Positions 18,245-27,365 of a stretch of 35,435 nucleotides of DNA are shown here, piece by piece. The position numbers and the translations under genes are program-made. The notes under the pieces were generated by a model, which worked only from the letters and a program-made list of their open reading frames with translations, searched no databases and had not been told where the DNA came from. The DNA is taken from positions 1 through 35,435 of the forward strand of contig CAIULL010000013.1 of the NCBI GenBank assembly GCA_903899985.1, in the 5' to 3' direction. The stretch is from an uncultured Schlesneria sp. (GTDB taxonomy: Bacteria > Planctomycetota > Planctomycetia > Planctomycetales > Planctomycetaceae). The stretch's first letter is position 1. Each line of letters starts with the position of its first letter.

Positions 18245-19189
18245 GTGCGAAAATGGTGTTCGAAACAGATAGCAATACATTCCGCGTTGCTGTTGAGTTG
18301 CATGATGAGATTCCAACTTTTGACCGCAGCGGAGAAACCTGTGGAAACCGCCTCAAAATCGCTGATATTGCATACGAGAGCCTTACAGACAAAATCGACT
18401 GATTTGTCGGCTAAAGCAGAGGTCAAAGAAGCGACGGTGGAATGGGATCCGCATAAGACCGCATTGATCATCTGCGACATGTGGGACAACCACTGGTGTC
18501 AAGGAGCCGCTCGACGCGTTGAAGAATTGGCCGGACCGATGAACAAAGTCGTTCAAGAGGCGCGGCGTCGAGGGGTGTTCATCATTCATGCTCCCAGTAC
18601 GACTGTCGATTTCTACAAAGAGACCCCTCAACGAAAACGGGCTCAGAATGCGAAATTCGTAAAGACCGCTGTTCCGCTGGCAACCATTGAACGCTGGGGA
18701 ACGGCCTGGTGTTATCCTGACCCGAAGCGCGAATCGGAATTGCCGATCGACGATACGGATATGGGCTGTGATTGTGCGACGAAGTGTGAGATCGTTCCAC
18801 CTTGGACCCGGCAGATCAAGACGATTGAAATCGCTGAACCTGACGCGATCACCGATAACGGGCAAGAAACATTTAATCTGCTGGCAGAACGTGGTATCGA
18901 CAATGTGATCATGATGGGAGTGCATTTGAATATGTGTGTTCTCGGTCGTCCCTTTGCCATCCGACAGTTGGTTACGCAGGGTAAAAAAGTCCTGTTGATT
19001 CGGGACATGACGGACACAATGTACTGCTCGAAGATGAAGCCGTTTGTGAATCACTTTACGGGGACAGATCTTGTGATCTCACACGTCGAATCGAATTGGT
19101 GTCCAACAATTCTGAGTACCGACTTTGTCGGCGGAAAACCATTTCGATTCCAGGAAGACAAGCGAGTCTCTGCAAACGCATCGCGTTAG
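18245..19189 (+). CDS. Exported cysteine hydrolase, isochorismatase-like
   Basis: Protein of 314 residues starting at GTG 18245, with GGAG 7 bases upstream. A signal peptide is likely (MRKWCSKQIA, then a hydrophobic run to LLTAAEKP). The hydrolase core begins with TALIICDMWDNHWC (Asp78 or Asp81) and ends with VIMMGVHLNMCVLGRPFA, whose Cys231 matches the family nucleophile. A Cys-rich insert (DMGCDCATKCE, about 172-182) is unusual for the family and may bind a metal. The family includes isochorismatase, nicotinamidase and related amidases; the substrate is not predictable here. It is the second gene of a four-gene operon, 44 bp before a DJ-1/PfpI gene. Confidence 0.85.
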   Translation: MRKWCSKQIAIHSALLLSCMMRFQLLTAAEKPVETASKSLILHTRALQTKSTDLSAKAEVKEATVEWDPHKTALIICDMWDNHWCQGAARRVEELAGPMNKVVQEARRRGVFIIHAPSTTVDFYKETPQRKRAQNAKFVKTAVPLATIERWGTAWCYPDPKRESELPIDDTDMGCDCATKCEIVPPWTRQIKTIEIAEPDAITDNGQETFNLLAERGIDNVIMMGVHLNMCVLGRPFAIRQLVTQGKKVLLIRDMTDTMYCSKMKPFVNHFTGTDLVISHVESNWCPTILSTDFVGGKPFRFQEDKRVSANASR

Positions 19190-19233
19190 GTTCGTACTGC
19201 TCTGTATATTTCCGAAAAGGGTTGGAGTCTGAC

Positions 19234-19794
19234 ATGCCAGTAAAAGAAGTGCTCATCATCGTCGGTGATGCGACCGAGACGGTTGATACTCTTTATCCGT
19301 ACTACCGGTTGATTGAGGCAGGGATGCGCCCTGTAGTCGCGGCACCGGAAAAACGCCGTTATCAGATGGTTCTGCACGAGGTGAAGCCGGGTTGGACGAT
19401 CACGAAAGAGTGGGAAGGTTATTCCATTGAAGCCGAGATCGCCTTTCGTGACATCATCCCGGAAAACTATGCGGGAATACTTTTTTCGGGTGGTCGAGCT
19501 CCGGAATATATTCGTTATGACCCGGATCTGATCCGAGTGACTCGTCATTTTTTTGCTGCGAATAAGCCCGTCGCAAGTGTCTGCCACGGTGTTGAAATAC
19601 CCGCTCATGCGGATTGCGTTCGAGGGCGCCGGATGGCCACCGTGCCTAAATGTCGTTTCGACCTGGAAGTCTGCGGAGGAGTTTTCGTCAACGAACCGTG
19701 CGTAATCGATGGGAATCTTGTCAGCGGTCGGACGTTTCACGACAACGGTCATTATGTCGGTCCTTGGATCAAGATGCTTCAGGAGGCTTCGTGA
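19234..19794 (+). CDS. DJ-1/PfpI family protein
   Basis: Cytoplasmic protein of 186 residues; no signal peptide. ATG at 19234 has GGAG 6 bases upstream; the frame is open further 5' but only into the preceding gene. Family features are the initial strand KEVLIIVGDATETVDTLYPY, the acidic residue in GGRAPEYIRYD (Glu91), and the nucleophile elbow VASVCHGVE with Cys117-His118. Known relatives act as glyoxalases, deglycases or amidases. The pairing with a second cysteine hydrolase suggests processing of a reactive or nitrogen-containing small molecule, which is speculation. The following gene starts inside its stop codon. Confidence 0.9.
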   Translation: MPVKEVLIIVGDATETVDTLYPYYRLIEAGMRPVVAAPEKRRYQMVLHEVKPGWTITKEWEGYSIEAEIAFRDIIPENYAGILFSGGRAPEYIRYDPDLIRVTRHFFAANKPVASVCHGVEIPAHADCVRGRRMATVPKCRFDLEVCGGVFVNEPCVIDGNLVSGRTFHDNGHYVGPWIKMLQEAS

Positions 19795-21029
19795 CCGAAC
19801 TCAACTCTCGTGAAAACGACCCACTATCGAAGGAACTTTTACGATCAGACTTTGAGTCAGTTCCGACGAGATCAACCGCGATCAATTCCGAGGCAAATGG
19901 ACTCGAAATTCGGGATTTTGTGGAGGAGTTGCCTGTCGAACAGGTCAGCCACAATAGTTCGCTAAGCACTGCTCCTGTTGACAGCCCACCCAGCTGGTCT
20001 CGCGGTATCGCAGAAGCGATGGGATGGTTGGTTGGTGCATGGCTCGTTCATGTGATCGCTGCCGTGTGCATTGTCATTCTCATGATTGTTAATTTGTTTG
20101 TTAACAATTTCGCATCGGGAAAAACCCGATCGATGAATTTTGACGATCCAGATTCGGTCATGATCATCACTTTGGGAGAGATGGTTCTTTTTGTACTTGC
20201 TGCGATCCTGGCTGTTACATTTCGTTTTTGGGGGCGATTATTTAACGAATTGAATTTCACCCGTCCTGATCCGAGGCATGTTTGGATTGTTGTTGCAGTA
20301 ACATTGCCGCTGACGTTTTGTATTGCCATCTGGAGCGTTCCAACTCAGTTCGCCTGGGATTTAATTGTTGAAGTCTTTCCAGGTTTGAAATTTATCGATG
20401 GGATGAATGTCAATGATGAAATAAAACGCATGGCTGACACGACCCCCTTGTGGCTGATGATTTTCAGTGTTGCCGTCTTGCCTGCGATTGGCGAGGAACT
20501 GATTTTTCGTGGTGCAATCGGACGGGCACTCATCGCCAACCTTGGATTATGGGGCGGCATTTTGTTGACGTCGTTTCTGTTTGGCTGGTTTCACATGCAT
20601 CCCGTTCACGCGATTGCGGTCATGCCACTGGGGTTGGCCATGCATATGGTCTATTTGTGGACGCGCAGCTTCTGGTTGCCGATGCTATTGCACTTTGTAA
20701 ATAACTGCTGGGCAACAGTCGTGGCACATTTTTCAACGGCAGACCACGTCGGTCATGGAGGTTCGTTGAACTTGATGGAGGGACTCCAAATGATCACGGC
20801 GATCATTGCCCTTTTCGCACTCGGTCTCGGACTTTGGCAATCTCGGGTACGACTCGTCAAAGAAGATGGAAGTGCCTGGGACGCGGGCCGATTTCCTCTC
20901 CGTGTTCCTTCTGACCATGGAGTCTTCAGACAAGCTGATCCGATGGACCCCTGGTGCTGGAGGCTTGCGCTGATCAGTACCGTTTTGTGTCATGGGTTGG
21001 TTGTATTTGAGCTCGTGACTCCGCGCTGA
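19791..21029 (+). CDS. CPBP-family intramembrane metalloprotease (Abi/Rce1-like)
   Basis: Protein of 412 residues. GTG at 19791 overlaps the preceding stop as GTGA and has a perfect AGGAGG 4 bases upstream. The first 70 residues are acidic and probably disordered. About eight hydrophobic spans follow. Catalytic motifs are in order: GEELIFRG (Glu235, Glu236, Arg240), FGWFHMHP (His268) and HFVNNCW (His301, Asn305). Relatives include CAAX proteases, bacteriocin-immunity proteins and other intramembrane proteases. Coupled translation links it to the PfpI gene, but a shared pathway is not evident. Confidence 0.92.
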   Translation: MTELNSRENDPLSKELLRSDFESVPTRSTAINSEANGLEIRDFVEELPVEQVSHNSSLSTAPVDSPPSWSRGIAEAMGWLVGAWLVHVIAAVCIVILMIVNLFVNNFASGKTRSMNFDDPDSVMIITLGEMVLFVLAAILAVTFRFWGRLFNELNFTRPDPRHVWIVVAVTLPLTFCIAIWSVPTQFAWDLIVEVFPGLKFIDGMNVNDEIKRMADTTPLWLMIFSVAVLPAIGEELIFRGAIGRALIANLGLWGGILLTSFLFGWFHMHPVHAIAVMPLGLAMHMVYLWTRSFWLPMLLHFVNNCWATVVAHFSTADHVGHGGSLNLMEGLQMITAIIALFALGLGLWQSRVRLVKEDGSAWDAGRFPLRVPSDHGVFRQADPMDPWCWRLALISTVLCHGLVVFELVTPR

Positions 21030-21126
21030 TGTCATTGGGAATTGTGACGATCTGCTCAGCATGCCGGAGTATCAACCGCTGGTCGGTCGTTGTAATTTCT
21101 TTTTGACGGGGAACAACGTCATTTTC

Positions 21127-21702
21127 CTACTGGTTCGCTCGTAGTATTTTGCGCAACTCGGACATACGCTCCGAATGAACTTTATCACTCAGCACGGGGT
21201 GCAGTCCGTCGGTGGGAAAAGGAGTTGGAAAATCGACCCAGCTTCGGCAACCGGCGAAGTGAGGCGACGCGGGAATACTGATCTGGATTGGCAGTTGATG
21301 GACTCTTACAAGAACGACAAATAATCCAGGTTGCTTGTAGTGGTATCGAGCGTCGACGGTTTTGTTTGACAAAATATGAAACTGACTCAAACGCGATAGC
21401 CGGGATTCATCGTGAAGCTCGATCACGTCTTCAACTTCAACATAATTTTGGATATGAATTTCATCGGCGACTGGCCGCCGGGTCAGAACCTCCTGCAGCA
21501 ATCGTTGCGCGTCCTGAGTAACGGAATCAGATTCTTGATGGAACCCGGTTGGGAATAACCAGAATTCGCTGTGCGCAACTCGGAATCCGTCACGACCTTC
21601 GTGTAGCCCTCCTTTTCGCAGAATCAGGCTCTGTCGCCCCGAGGCCAGTGCGGAACAGACGACAGCCCACTCTTTAAATGCAATATGATTGTCGACTTGC
21701 AT
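21127..21702 (-). CDS. DUF1802 family protein
   Basis: Protein of 191 residues. The N terminus AFKEWAVVCSALASGRQSLILRKG (with Lys10-Glu-Trp and the LILRKGG turn at about 27-33) is the hallmark of DUF1802, and EFWLFPTGFHQ follows at about 46-56, as expected. The remainder has a strand-rich part with PVADEIHIQ and a C-terminal motif ending HPVLSDK. No signal peptide or membrane span is present. The function of the family is unknown. It stands alone, about 100 bp from tatC. Confidence 0.85.
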   Translation of the reverse strand: MQVDNHIAFKEWAVVCSALASGRQSLILRKGGLHEGRDGFRVAHSEFWLFPTGFHQESDSVTQDAQRLLQEVLTRRPVADEIHIQNYVEVEDVIELHDESRLSRLSQFHILSNKTVDARYHYKQPGLFVVLVRVHQLPIQISIPASPHFAGCRSWVDFPTPFPTDGLHPVLSDKVHSERMSELRKILRANQ

Positions 21703-21806
21703 GAGCGTGTTCCGGTGAAATGACGAATCAAACCATCCGCAACCGAGATCGGGTACTGGCGACGTCTACGATTGGATGCGTCGCGAGAATTAAAACGAAT
21801 CCTGCT

Positions 21807-22880
21807 TTAGGCGGGTTCACCGAGTGGTGATTTTGCGACGTTCCATTTGCACAGCGCAATACCAAGTCCGTAGAGCACAAGCAGAGGTGTCATCATCATC
21901 AGCATCGTCATCGGATCAGGAGTTGGAGTCAGGACCATCGAAATAATTGCGATTGCCAGCACAGCCAGTCGCCATTGTGCGATGTAGTGCTCGACCTGAA
22001 AGACATTGATTTTTGAAAGGAACAACATGGCTAGCGGCAATTGAAAACTGATACCAAACATCAATGGCAACATCACCGCAAAACTGATCCATTCCGAAAT
22101 TCGAATCTGAGCCGTTAATTCCATGCCTGCATTGTAGCTGAGCAGAAAGTCGAGCACAGTTGGTAAGACGGCGTAGAAACAGAAGGCAACTCCACCGAGA
22201 AACAGGAAAACGCTCATCGGTAAATATGTGTGTACGTATTTTCGCTCGTGCGGATAGAGACCTGCCGCGACAAAGAGCCATAACTGATAGAACATCCAAG
22301 GACTTGCGATGACCAGTCCCGCAATGAACGAGACCTTCATATAGGTCATGAACGCCTCTTGAACGTTCAAGGTGACGGGCCGATCAATCTTTTCAGCAGA
22401 TCGACGGAACTGTCGAAACGCTTCTGACCGGGCAGGTAGCGACACAGATTTCTCTTTCATCGCTTCTGTCGGCTCCGGGAAATTGCGGGGCGCCGCGTCA
22501 TGAAGCATCGATACAAGGTCGTAGGCGGACAGTTCAATCGTAATCGCTCGCTTTTCATCTTCGGACAGCGGCTTGAGAGCGGCTTTGTCCTCTTCGCGAA
22601 CACTTGGGGGGATGAACTGCCCTTTAATTCCCGCCGTGAGCCAGGTCCACAAATCGAAACCTTTTACGTCATCTTGAACCGCTGCAATCACGTTTGCACG
22701 GCGCAATGCTGCGTCGATCGGTTGACGGATCATCCGGACGAGTTGTTCGCCGAAGATCAATGAAAAAATGACACTGACCATCAGTCCAAGAAGCGCACGA
22801 ATGAGATAAAAACGAAGCACCTCAAGGTGTTCACCAAAAGTCATCGTGGAATCGTCGAACAGATCTTTGCTGGTCGTCAT
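21807..22880 (-). CDS. tatC: Sec-independent protein translocase TatC with enlarged first periplasmic loop
   Basis: Core subunit of the twin-arginine translocase, 357 residues from ATG 22880 (GGAG 10 bases upstream); the frame is open to 22946. The N terminus FGEHLEVLRFYLIRA (15-29) and the later PWMFYQLWLFVAAGLYPHER (194-213) and MVLTPTPDP are standard TatC. Six spans are predicted. E. coli TatC is about 258 residues; the extra 100 or so are all between the first and second spans (about 65-167), rich in charged residues and predicted periplasmic. No tatA or tatB is seen in the window. The exported DUF1501 protein with its SRR motif is a plausible client. Confidence 0.93.
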   Translation of the reverse strand: MTTSKDLFDDSTMTFGEHLEVLRFYLIRALLGLMVSVIFSLIFGEQLVRMIRQPIDAALRRANVIAAVQDDVKGFDLWTWLTAGIKGQFIPPSVREEDKAALKPLSEDEKRAITIELSAYDLVSMLHDAAPRNFPEPTEAMKEKSVSLPARSEAFRQFRRSAEKIDRPVTLNVQEAFMTYMKVSFIAGLVIASPWMFYQLWLFVAAGLYPHERKYVHTYLPMSVFLFLGGVAFCFYAVLPTVLDFLLSYNAGMELTAQIRISEWISFAVMLPLMFGISFQLPLAMLFLSKINVFQVEHYIAQWRLAVLAIAIISMVLTPTPDPMTMLMMMTPLLVLYGLGIALCKWNVAKSPLGEPA

Positions 22881-23110
22881 TACAATCACTCTCCATCGGA
22901 AGCGGAAATTCGTGGGACAACTCGACCGCAATGGGGCAACGTCCACTGAATCATTCGAGGAATCTGGCCGCAGATTGAATCAGCGAATACTCGTACGACT
23001 GACCTCGCGGTGTCCACTCGAACCGCCCCGGCTAGATGAGCAGGGCATGAGAGCGGTGCAGACCCTATTCTACGCGAATGACTAGCCATGTCCAGCCGAA
23101 TAAACAACCG

Positions 23111-24988
23111 TTAATTCCCCGGTGGAGATGCACTACTCGTCGGCGGATTTTGAGTGGGCATGCCCGGAATCGCGTTTTGGCCAGGTTGCGGCATCATCTG
23201 ACTCGGATCCATCGGGTTTTGAGCTGCCGGTGGAGCAGGCGACTGCCCAGCAGTGGTTGACGAACCGAACGGGTAGACCCCCATTGCAAACGCGGTGACG
23301 ACAATTGCGATTTCAGCAATTAACGAAAAGAGCATTTGGAAAAACAGGGGCTGACGATATTCCCATTGTTTGGAAACAAACACAAACGCGGGAACGATTG
23401 GGATCAGATTCAGAAAGCCCCACATTTGACTATCCTGGAAGCCTTCCTTGATGCTGTTGAAATAGGATGCGATCCAAGCCAGCGTCAATCCGATCAACAT
23501 TCCGGTGACAATTCCCTTGGGAACGCCTGCATCCGTCAGTGACCCATAAAGCATTCCACCAACAACGCCAACAAGGGCGAACACGAGTACAAACACAAAT
23601 CCATCTACAGCTTGCTGAACAACAGTTTTTGGCTTTTCGTCTTCGTCCTCATCTCGCTTTTCCTTGGCCTTATATTTGTACTCTTTCAGCTTGTCGACAA
23701 GTTCCAGGGACGATTTGTTGTAATAGGTGAACTGGCCGCTGGTTCGCATGTTGAAAAGACTGGTAAATCCGTTGATGACGCACATGACCGAAAGAATAAT
23801 TACGGGAACGATCAGCGGTTTATAATTGACGGGTTGAGGATCTGGGAGTTTTTCGAGCTTGGGCGCCTCTTGCCCCTTCTTCTTCGTGTTCGGATTTTGA
23901 ATGCGTGCAAATTCCTGGCGCCTGATGCTGGCATTACTTTCCATGACGTTGACGATGTTTGAAATATCAGCACCGTAAACTGCAGCAATCGAGGCGATAC
24001 CCGCAATATTGAATACATTCGTAAGAAGAAACCACATCAGCCATACCGACAGCGGTTTCAAATTTCTGGTCCAGATGGGAAGGACTTTCCAGACCAACCA
24101 ACCTTTATACTGGACGGGCATCGACATGTGGGACATGACCACCGGCAACATCCAGAGAGCGGGTATTGCCCCAATTCCAGCGCAGACGGGTAGAACATAC
24201 TGCGGCATTCCCGCGTAATTGACCAGGACCCAACCCAGCGCGGCAGGAAGTGCCAATACGGGCAACAAGAGCGCGACGATCCAACAGACGAAAGCCCCAC
24301 CCATCGCGCTAGCAAGGAAAAAATCGAAATTCAATTTCTTGAATTTGTCTTTTCGTTCAAGTGTCAGCTTGATGACCTCAGTGTCAAGTAACCACATCCA
24401 ACCGGGGATGACCAGAAAACTGATGACGAAACACAGTGCCAGAAAAACTCGCGGTGGCCACATTGAAATCCAGAAATACAGGAACAGGCAACCGAGTGCG
24501 ATCAAAAGGCTGACAAGTGTGTATGCGACTGTTCGCCAGGCGAGAAGTACGTTTTTGCCAACGAACTTCCATGCTTCTTTGGCGAGGCCTGGGTAAAAGT
24601 CTGCAGGGTCCGGCCCTTTCATCGCTTTCTTGCGTGCCTTTGCCCCCAATCCTCCTTCGGCGGAATCGAACCCGCATTCTGGGCATTCCGTGTCTTCTTC
24701 ATCCTGATACTGCATGTCGAAGCCGCACTTTGAGCAGATGCGTGCTTCGGTATCTTCAGCTCGCCTCATATCGAACGATGCAAGGGCATCTTCTGAATCA
24801 ATAGGCTTCGAACTTTTCTTCGTCTTCGATTTGGAGGAGGCTGACTTTGAACTCGCTTTCGGAACATCGTCTTCCTCAGGAACCGAAATCCGTGTCTGGC
24901 ATTGCGGGCATTTTACTGCTTTTCCGCGTGCGGCATCGGGGACCGAAAGGACCTTTTCACAACTGGAGCACTTCACCTTGACGGGCAT
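23111..24988 (-). CDS. Polytopic membrane protein with N-terminal MJ0042-type zinc finger
   Basis: Protein of 625 residues. The N terminus has a CxxC...CxxC finger (Cys7, 10, 27, 30: VKCSSCEK and VKCPQCQT), then a Ser/Lys-rich linker, then a second finger (Cys85, 88, 102, 105: CSKCGFD and CPECGFD). From about 140 onward there are at least ten hydrophobic spans in two blocks, separated by a charged section with KEKRDEDEDEKPK near 450. The last 45 residues are Pro/Gln/Asn-rich. Zinc fingers fused to membrane proteins of unknown role are common in planctomycetes. No family function is known to me. The gene is monocistronic or begins a unit with tatC 230 bp downstream. Confidence 0.8.
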   Translation of the reverse strand: MPVKVKCSSCEKVLSVPDAARGKAVKCPQCQTRISVPEEDDVPKASSKSASSKSKTKKSSKPIDSEDALASFDMRRAEDTEARICSKCGFDMQYQDEEDTECPECGFDSAEGGLGAKARKKAMKGPDPADFYPGLAKEAWKFVGKNVLLAWRTVAYTLVSLLIALGCLFLYFWISMWPPRVFLALCFVISFLVIPGWMWLLDTEVIKLTLERKDKFKKLNFDFFLASAMGGAFVCWIVALLLPVLALPAALGWVLVNYAGMPQYVLPVCAGIGAIPALWMLPVVMSHMSMPVQYKGWLVWKVLPIWTRNLKPLSVWLMWFLLTNVFNIAGIASIAAVYGADISNIVNVMESNASIRRQEFARIQNPNTKKKGQEAPKLEKLPDPQPVNYKPLIVPVIILSVMCVINGFTSLFNMRTSGQFTYYNKSSLELVDKLKEYKYKAKEKRDEDEDEKPKTVVQQAVDGFVFVLVFALVGVVGGMLYGSLTDAGVPKGIVTGMLIGLTLAWIASYFNSIKEGFQDSQMWGFLNLIPIVPAFVFVSKQWEYRQPLFFQMLFSLIAEIAIVVTAFAMGVYPFGSSTTAGQSPAPPAAQNPMDPSQMMPQPGQNAIPGMPTQNPPTSSASPPGN

Positions 24989-25586
24989 TGGTCAACAGCC
25001 TTCCAAATCGATTGTGAACGCGAAACGGTCAAACCCGCCTCTGTCGGTCATCTGGCAGTACATGACAAAAAGGCCATTTGGGGCTGCCTGTCAAATGCCT
25101 AGACACGGACGGGAAGGCGTTGATAACGGATTTCGAAATCAAAGAGATCAAACGACCATCGGGCGGACACCGAGCGCTCCAAGTCAAAAGGGACCGGCGC
25201 GACGATTCCGCAAACAGTCCGGCGGTCACGACTTCCAGCAAGTTACTCCGCAACGGACAGAATTCAAGTCACTTCGACCTCTCACCCAGAATCGTGAAAG
25301 CTTTTTTGTTGGTGAGCAAATCCAGTTGATCAATGATTGCAGCCTTTGGTCTGATTCGTTTTCAATGAAAAGTGAACGTCGCGTATTTCGTCGACCAGTT
25401 TCGTCATGATGGAAAACAAAGTAGTTGCAGCCAAAAACGCTCGAAAGCTTCTGCCATTCCCCTCGAACACACTCAATTTCCGTGCTGCCGCTTGAAGTTG
25501 TGCTCGGAATCGCCAACATGGCGATTCGGCAGGTGTAAAATCATCGACGATGCGAAGTTCGTTATCTTGCGACAACAGGAGTTTCG
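24989..25586. other. Long intergenic region with no recognised gene
   Basis: The 598 bases between the divergent zinc-finger membrane-protein gene and purE contain only short frames without plausible starts or recognisable sequence. I see no palindromic repeat and no terminator. The purE promoter must lie here. A decayed gene cannot be excluded. Confidence 0.4.
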
Positions 25587-26087
25587 ATGTCCGATTCCAG
25601 TCCACTCTCACCATTGGTCGGGGTCATTATGGGGAGTAAATCCGATTGGGAGACAATGCGGCATGCGTCCGAGCTCTTGAATGAATTTGGTGTTCCCCAC
25701 GAATGTCGCATCGTCTCGGCGCATCGCACCCCTGAATTAATGAACGAATACGCAACCGGTGCCGAATCGCGCGGATTGGAAGTCGTGATTGCGGGGGCTG
25801 GCGGCGCAGCTCATCTCCCCGGAATGGTGGCATCGCAAACGGTGCTTCCCGTGCTGGGCGTTCCCGTGCAAAGTCGTGCTCTGAGTGGCCTTGATTCGTT
25901 ATTGTCGATCGTGCAAATGCCGGGAGGGATTCCGGTCGGCACACTCGCGATTGGTGACGCTGGAGCGAAAAATGCAGGGCTTTTGGCCGTGCGAATCCTT
26001 GCCACGACTCGCCCGGATTTGCGTGCAAAACTCCACGACTTTCAACAACGTCAACGCGACCGAGTGCTGGGAGAATCTCTGCCATGA
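25587..26087 (+). CDS. purE: N5-carboxyaminoimidazole ribonucleotide mutase
   Basis: Enzyme of purine synthesis, 166 residues, moving the carboxyl group from N5-CAIR to give CAIR. ATG at 25587 has AGGAG 5 bases upstream. The motifs are complete: [13 protein letters not shown] (about 11-23), [11 protein letters not shown] (about 42-52), [16 protein letters not shown] (about 67-82), and [18 protein letters not shown]. The presence of a partner purK, which overlaps its stop by 4 bp, marks it as the class I type that works with PurK. Confidence 0.97.
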   Translation: MSDSSPLSPLVGVIMGSKSDWETMRHASELLNEFGVPHECRIVSAHRTPELMNEYATGAESRGLEVVIAGAGGAAHLPGMVASQTVLPVLGVPVQSRALSGLDSLLSIVQMPGGIPVGTLAIGDAGAKNAGLLAVRILATTRPDLRAKLHDFQQRQRDRVLGESLP

Positions 26088-27223
26088 CGAATCCGATTCT
26101 CCCCGGCGCAACACTGGGCATGCTTGGAAGCGGACAGTTGGGCCGAATGTTTACGATCGCCGCACGGCGACTGGGCTACCGGGTCCACGTCCTCTCGCCT
26201 GATACGGAAACTCCGACGGGTCAGGTCGCCGACGTTGAAGTTCGTGCCGATTACCTGGATCTTGAACGGGTAGCCGAATTCGCCCGAAATGTCAGTGTCG
26301 TCTCGTTCGAGTTTGAAAATGTCCCCGCCGAAACGACGGAAATCTGTCAAAAGTATTGCCCGGTTCGCCCCGCAGGTTCCGTATTGTTTACTTCACAGAA
26401 CAGAAAACGCGAAAAGACCTTCTTGCGAGATGCTGGACTGCCGGTGACTCCATTTACTGCGGTCGGCTCAGAAGTTGAATTGATCGCCGGATTGCAAAAG
26501 CAGGGGGCACCTGCCGTCTTGAAAACCGCTGACTGGGGTTATGACGGCAAGGGTCAGATCGTTATTCGAGCCATCGAAGATGCGAAAAACGCCTGGTCAG
26601 CGTTGAATGTGCCGCACGCTATTCTTGAAGCGTTTATCGACTTTGAGTGCGAGCTCTCAGTTGTCGCCGCTCGCGGCCTGGACGGACAGTTTGTCAGTTA
26701 TGGTCCGATTGGTAATTCTCATAGCCACCACATTCTCGATATTTCGGTCTGTCCAGCGGCGATCCCATTGTCAGTCGCAACGGAAGCGATCGAGATCACT
26801 CGTGCGGTCCTTGAAAAGCTTGACGTCGTAGGCGTCATGTGCGTTGAATTCTTCCTGACAAAATCGGGAAAACTGTTAATCAATGAAACCGCACCAAGGC
26901 CGCATAACTCGGGGCATTTGACGATCGATGCACACGTGACGTGTCAGTTTGAACAACAGGTTCGAGCAATCTGTGGATTGCCACTCGGTTCGAGTGAACT
27001 TCGGAGCTCGTCAGCGATGGCCAATCTGCTTGGCGATGTCTGGGAAGCGGGTGAACCAAACTGGATCGCCGCCTTGAGCCATCCAAATTTAAAACTGCAT
27101 TTATATGGGAAGCAAGAAGCCAGAGCAGGTCGCAAGATGGGACATTTGACGGTGCTTGGTGACACCGTAGAACAGGCGGAACGAACTGCCCGGGCAGCCC
27201 GGACGGCATTGAGGAAATCCTAG
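26084..27223 (+). CDS. purK: N5-carboxyaminoimidazole ribonucleotide synthase
   Basis: ATP-grasp enzyme, 379 residues, that makes N5-CAIR from AIR, bicarbonate and ATP. The start overlaps the purE stop (ATGA). The N-terminal Rossmann part begins [16 protein letters not shown]. The ATP-grasp section shows [28 protein letters not shown] (about 144-159), the metal-binding region [20 protein letters not shown], and [13 protein letters not shown]. The length matches the family. The pair forms a two-gene unit; leuS begins 142 bp later and may be read through. Confidence 0.97.
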   Translation: MTNPILPGATLGMLGSGQLGRMFTIAARRLGYRVHVLSPDTETPTGQVADVEVRADYLDLERVAEFARNVSVVSFEFENVPAETTEICQKYCPVRPAGSVLFTSQNRKREKTFLRDAGLPVTPFTAVGSEVELIAGLQKQGAPAVLKTADWGYDGKGQIVIRAIEDAKNAWSALNVPHAILEAFIDFECELSVVAARGLDGQFVSYGPIGNSHSHHILDISVCPAAIPLSVATEAIEITRAVLEKLDVVGVMCVEFFLTKSGKLLINETAPRPHNSGHLTIDAHVTCQFEQQVRAICGLPLGSSELRSSSAMANLLGDVWEAGEPNWIAALSHPNLKLHLYGKQEARAGRKMGHLTVLGDTVEQAERTARAARTALRKS

Positions 27224-27365
27224 TCCGCAGTTCGGCTCTTGAGTTGATCTGAACCTGCAACGGATCACAGTGAATGCTACGACAGCCACTCGCCGCTGTT
27301 CGAACTTATCAACCACAATCGAAGTTGTTTGAAACTTTTTTGAATACGGAAACGGATCGAAGTCC

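Noticed and set aside
18383-19054. Minus-strand open frame of 223 codons opposite the cysteine hydrolase
   Set aside because: It mirrors codons of a clear isochorismatase-like gene and has no recognisable motifs.
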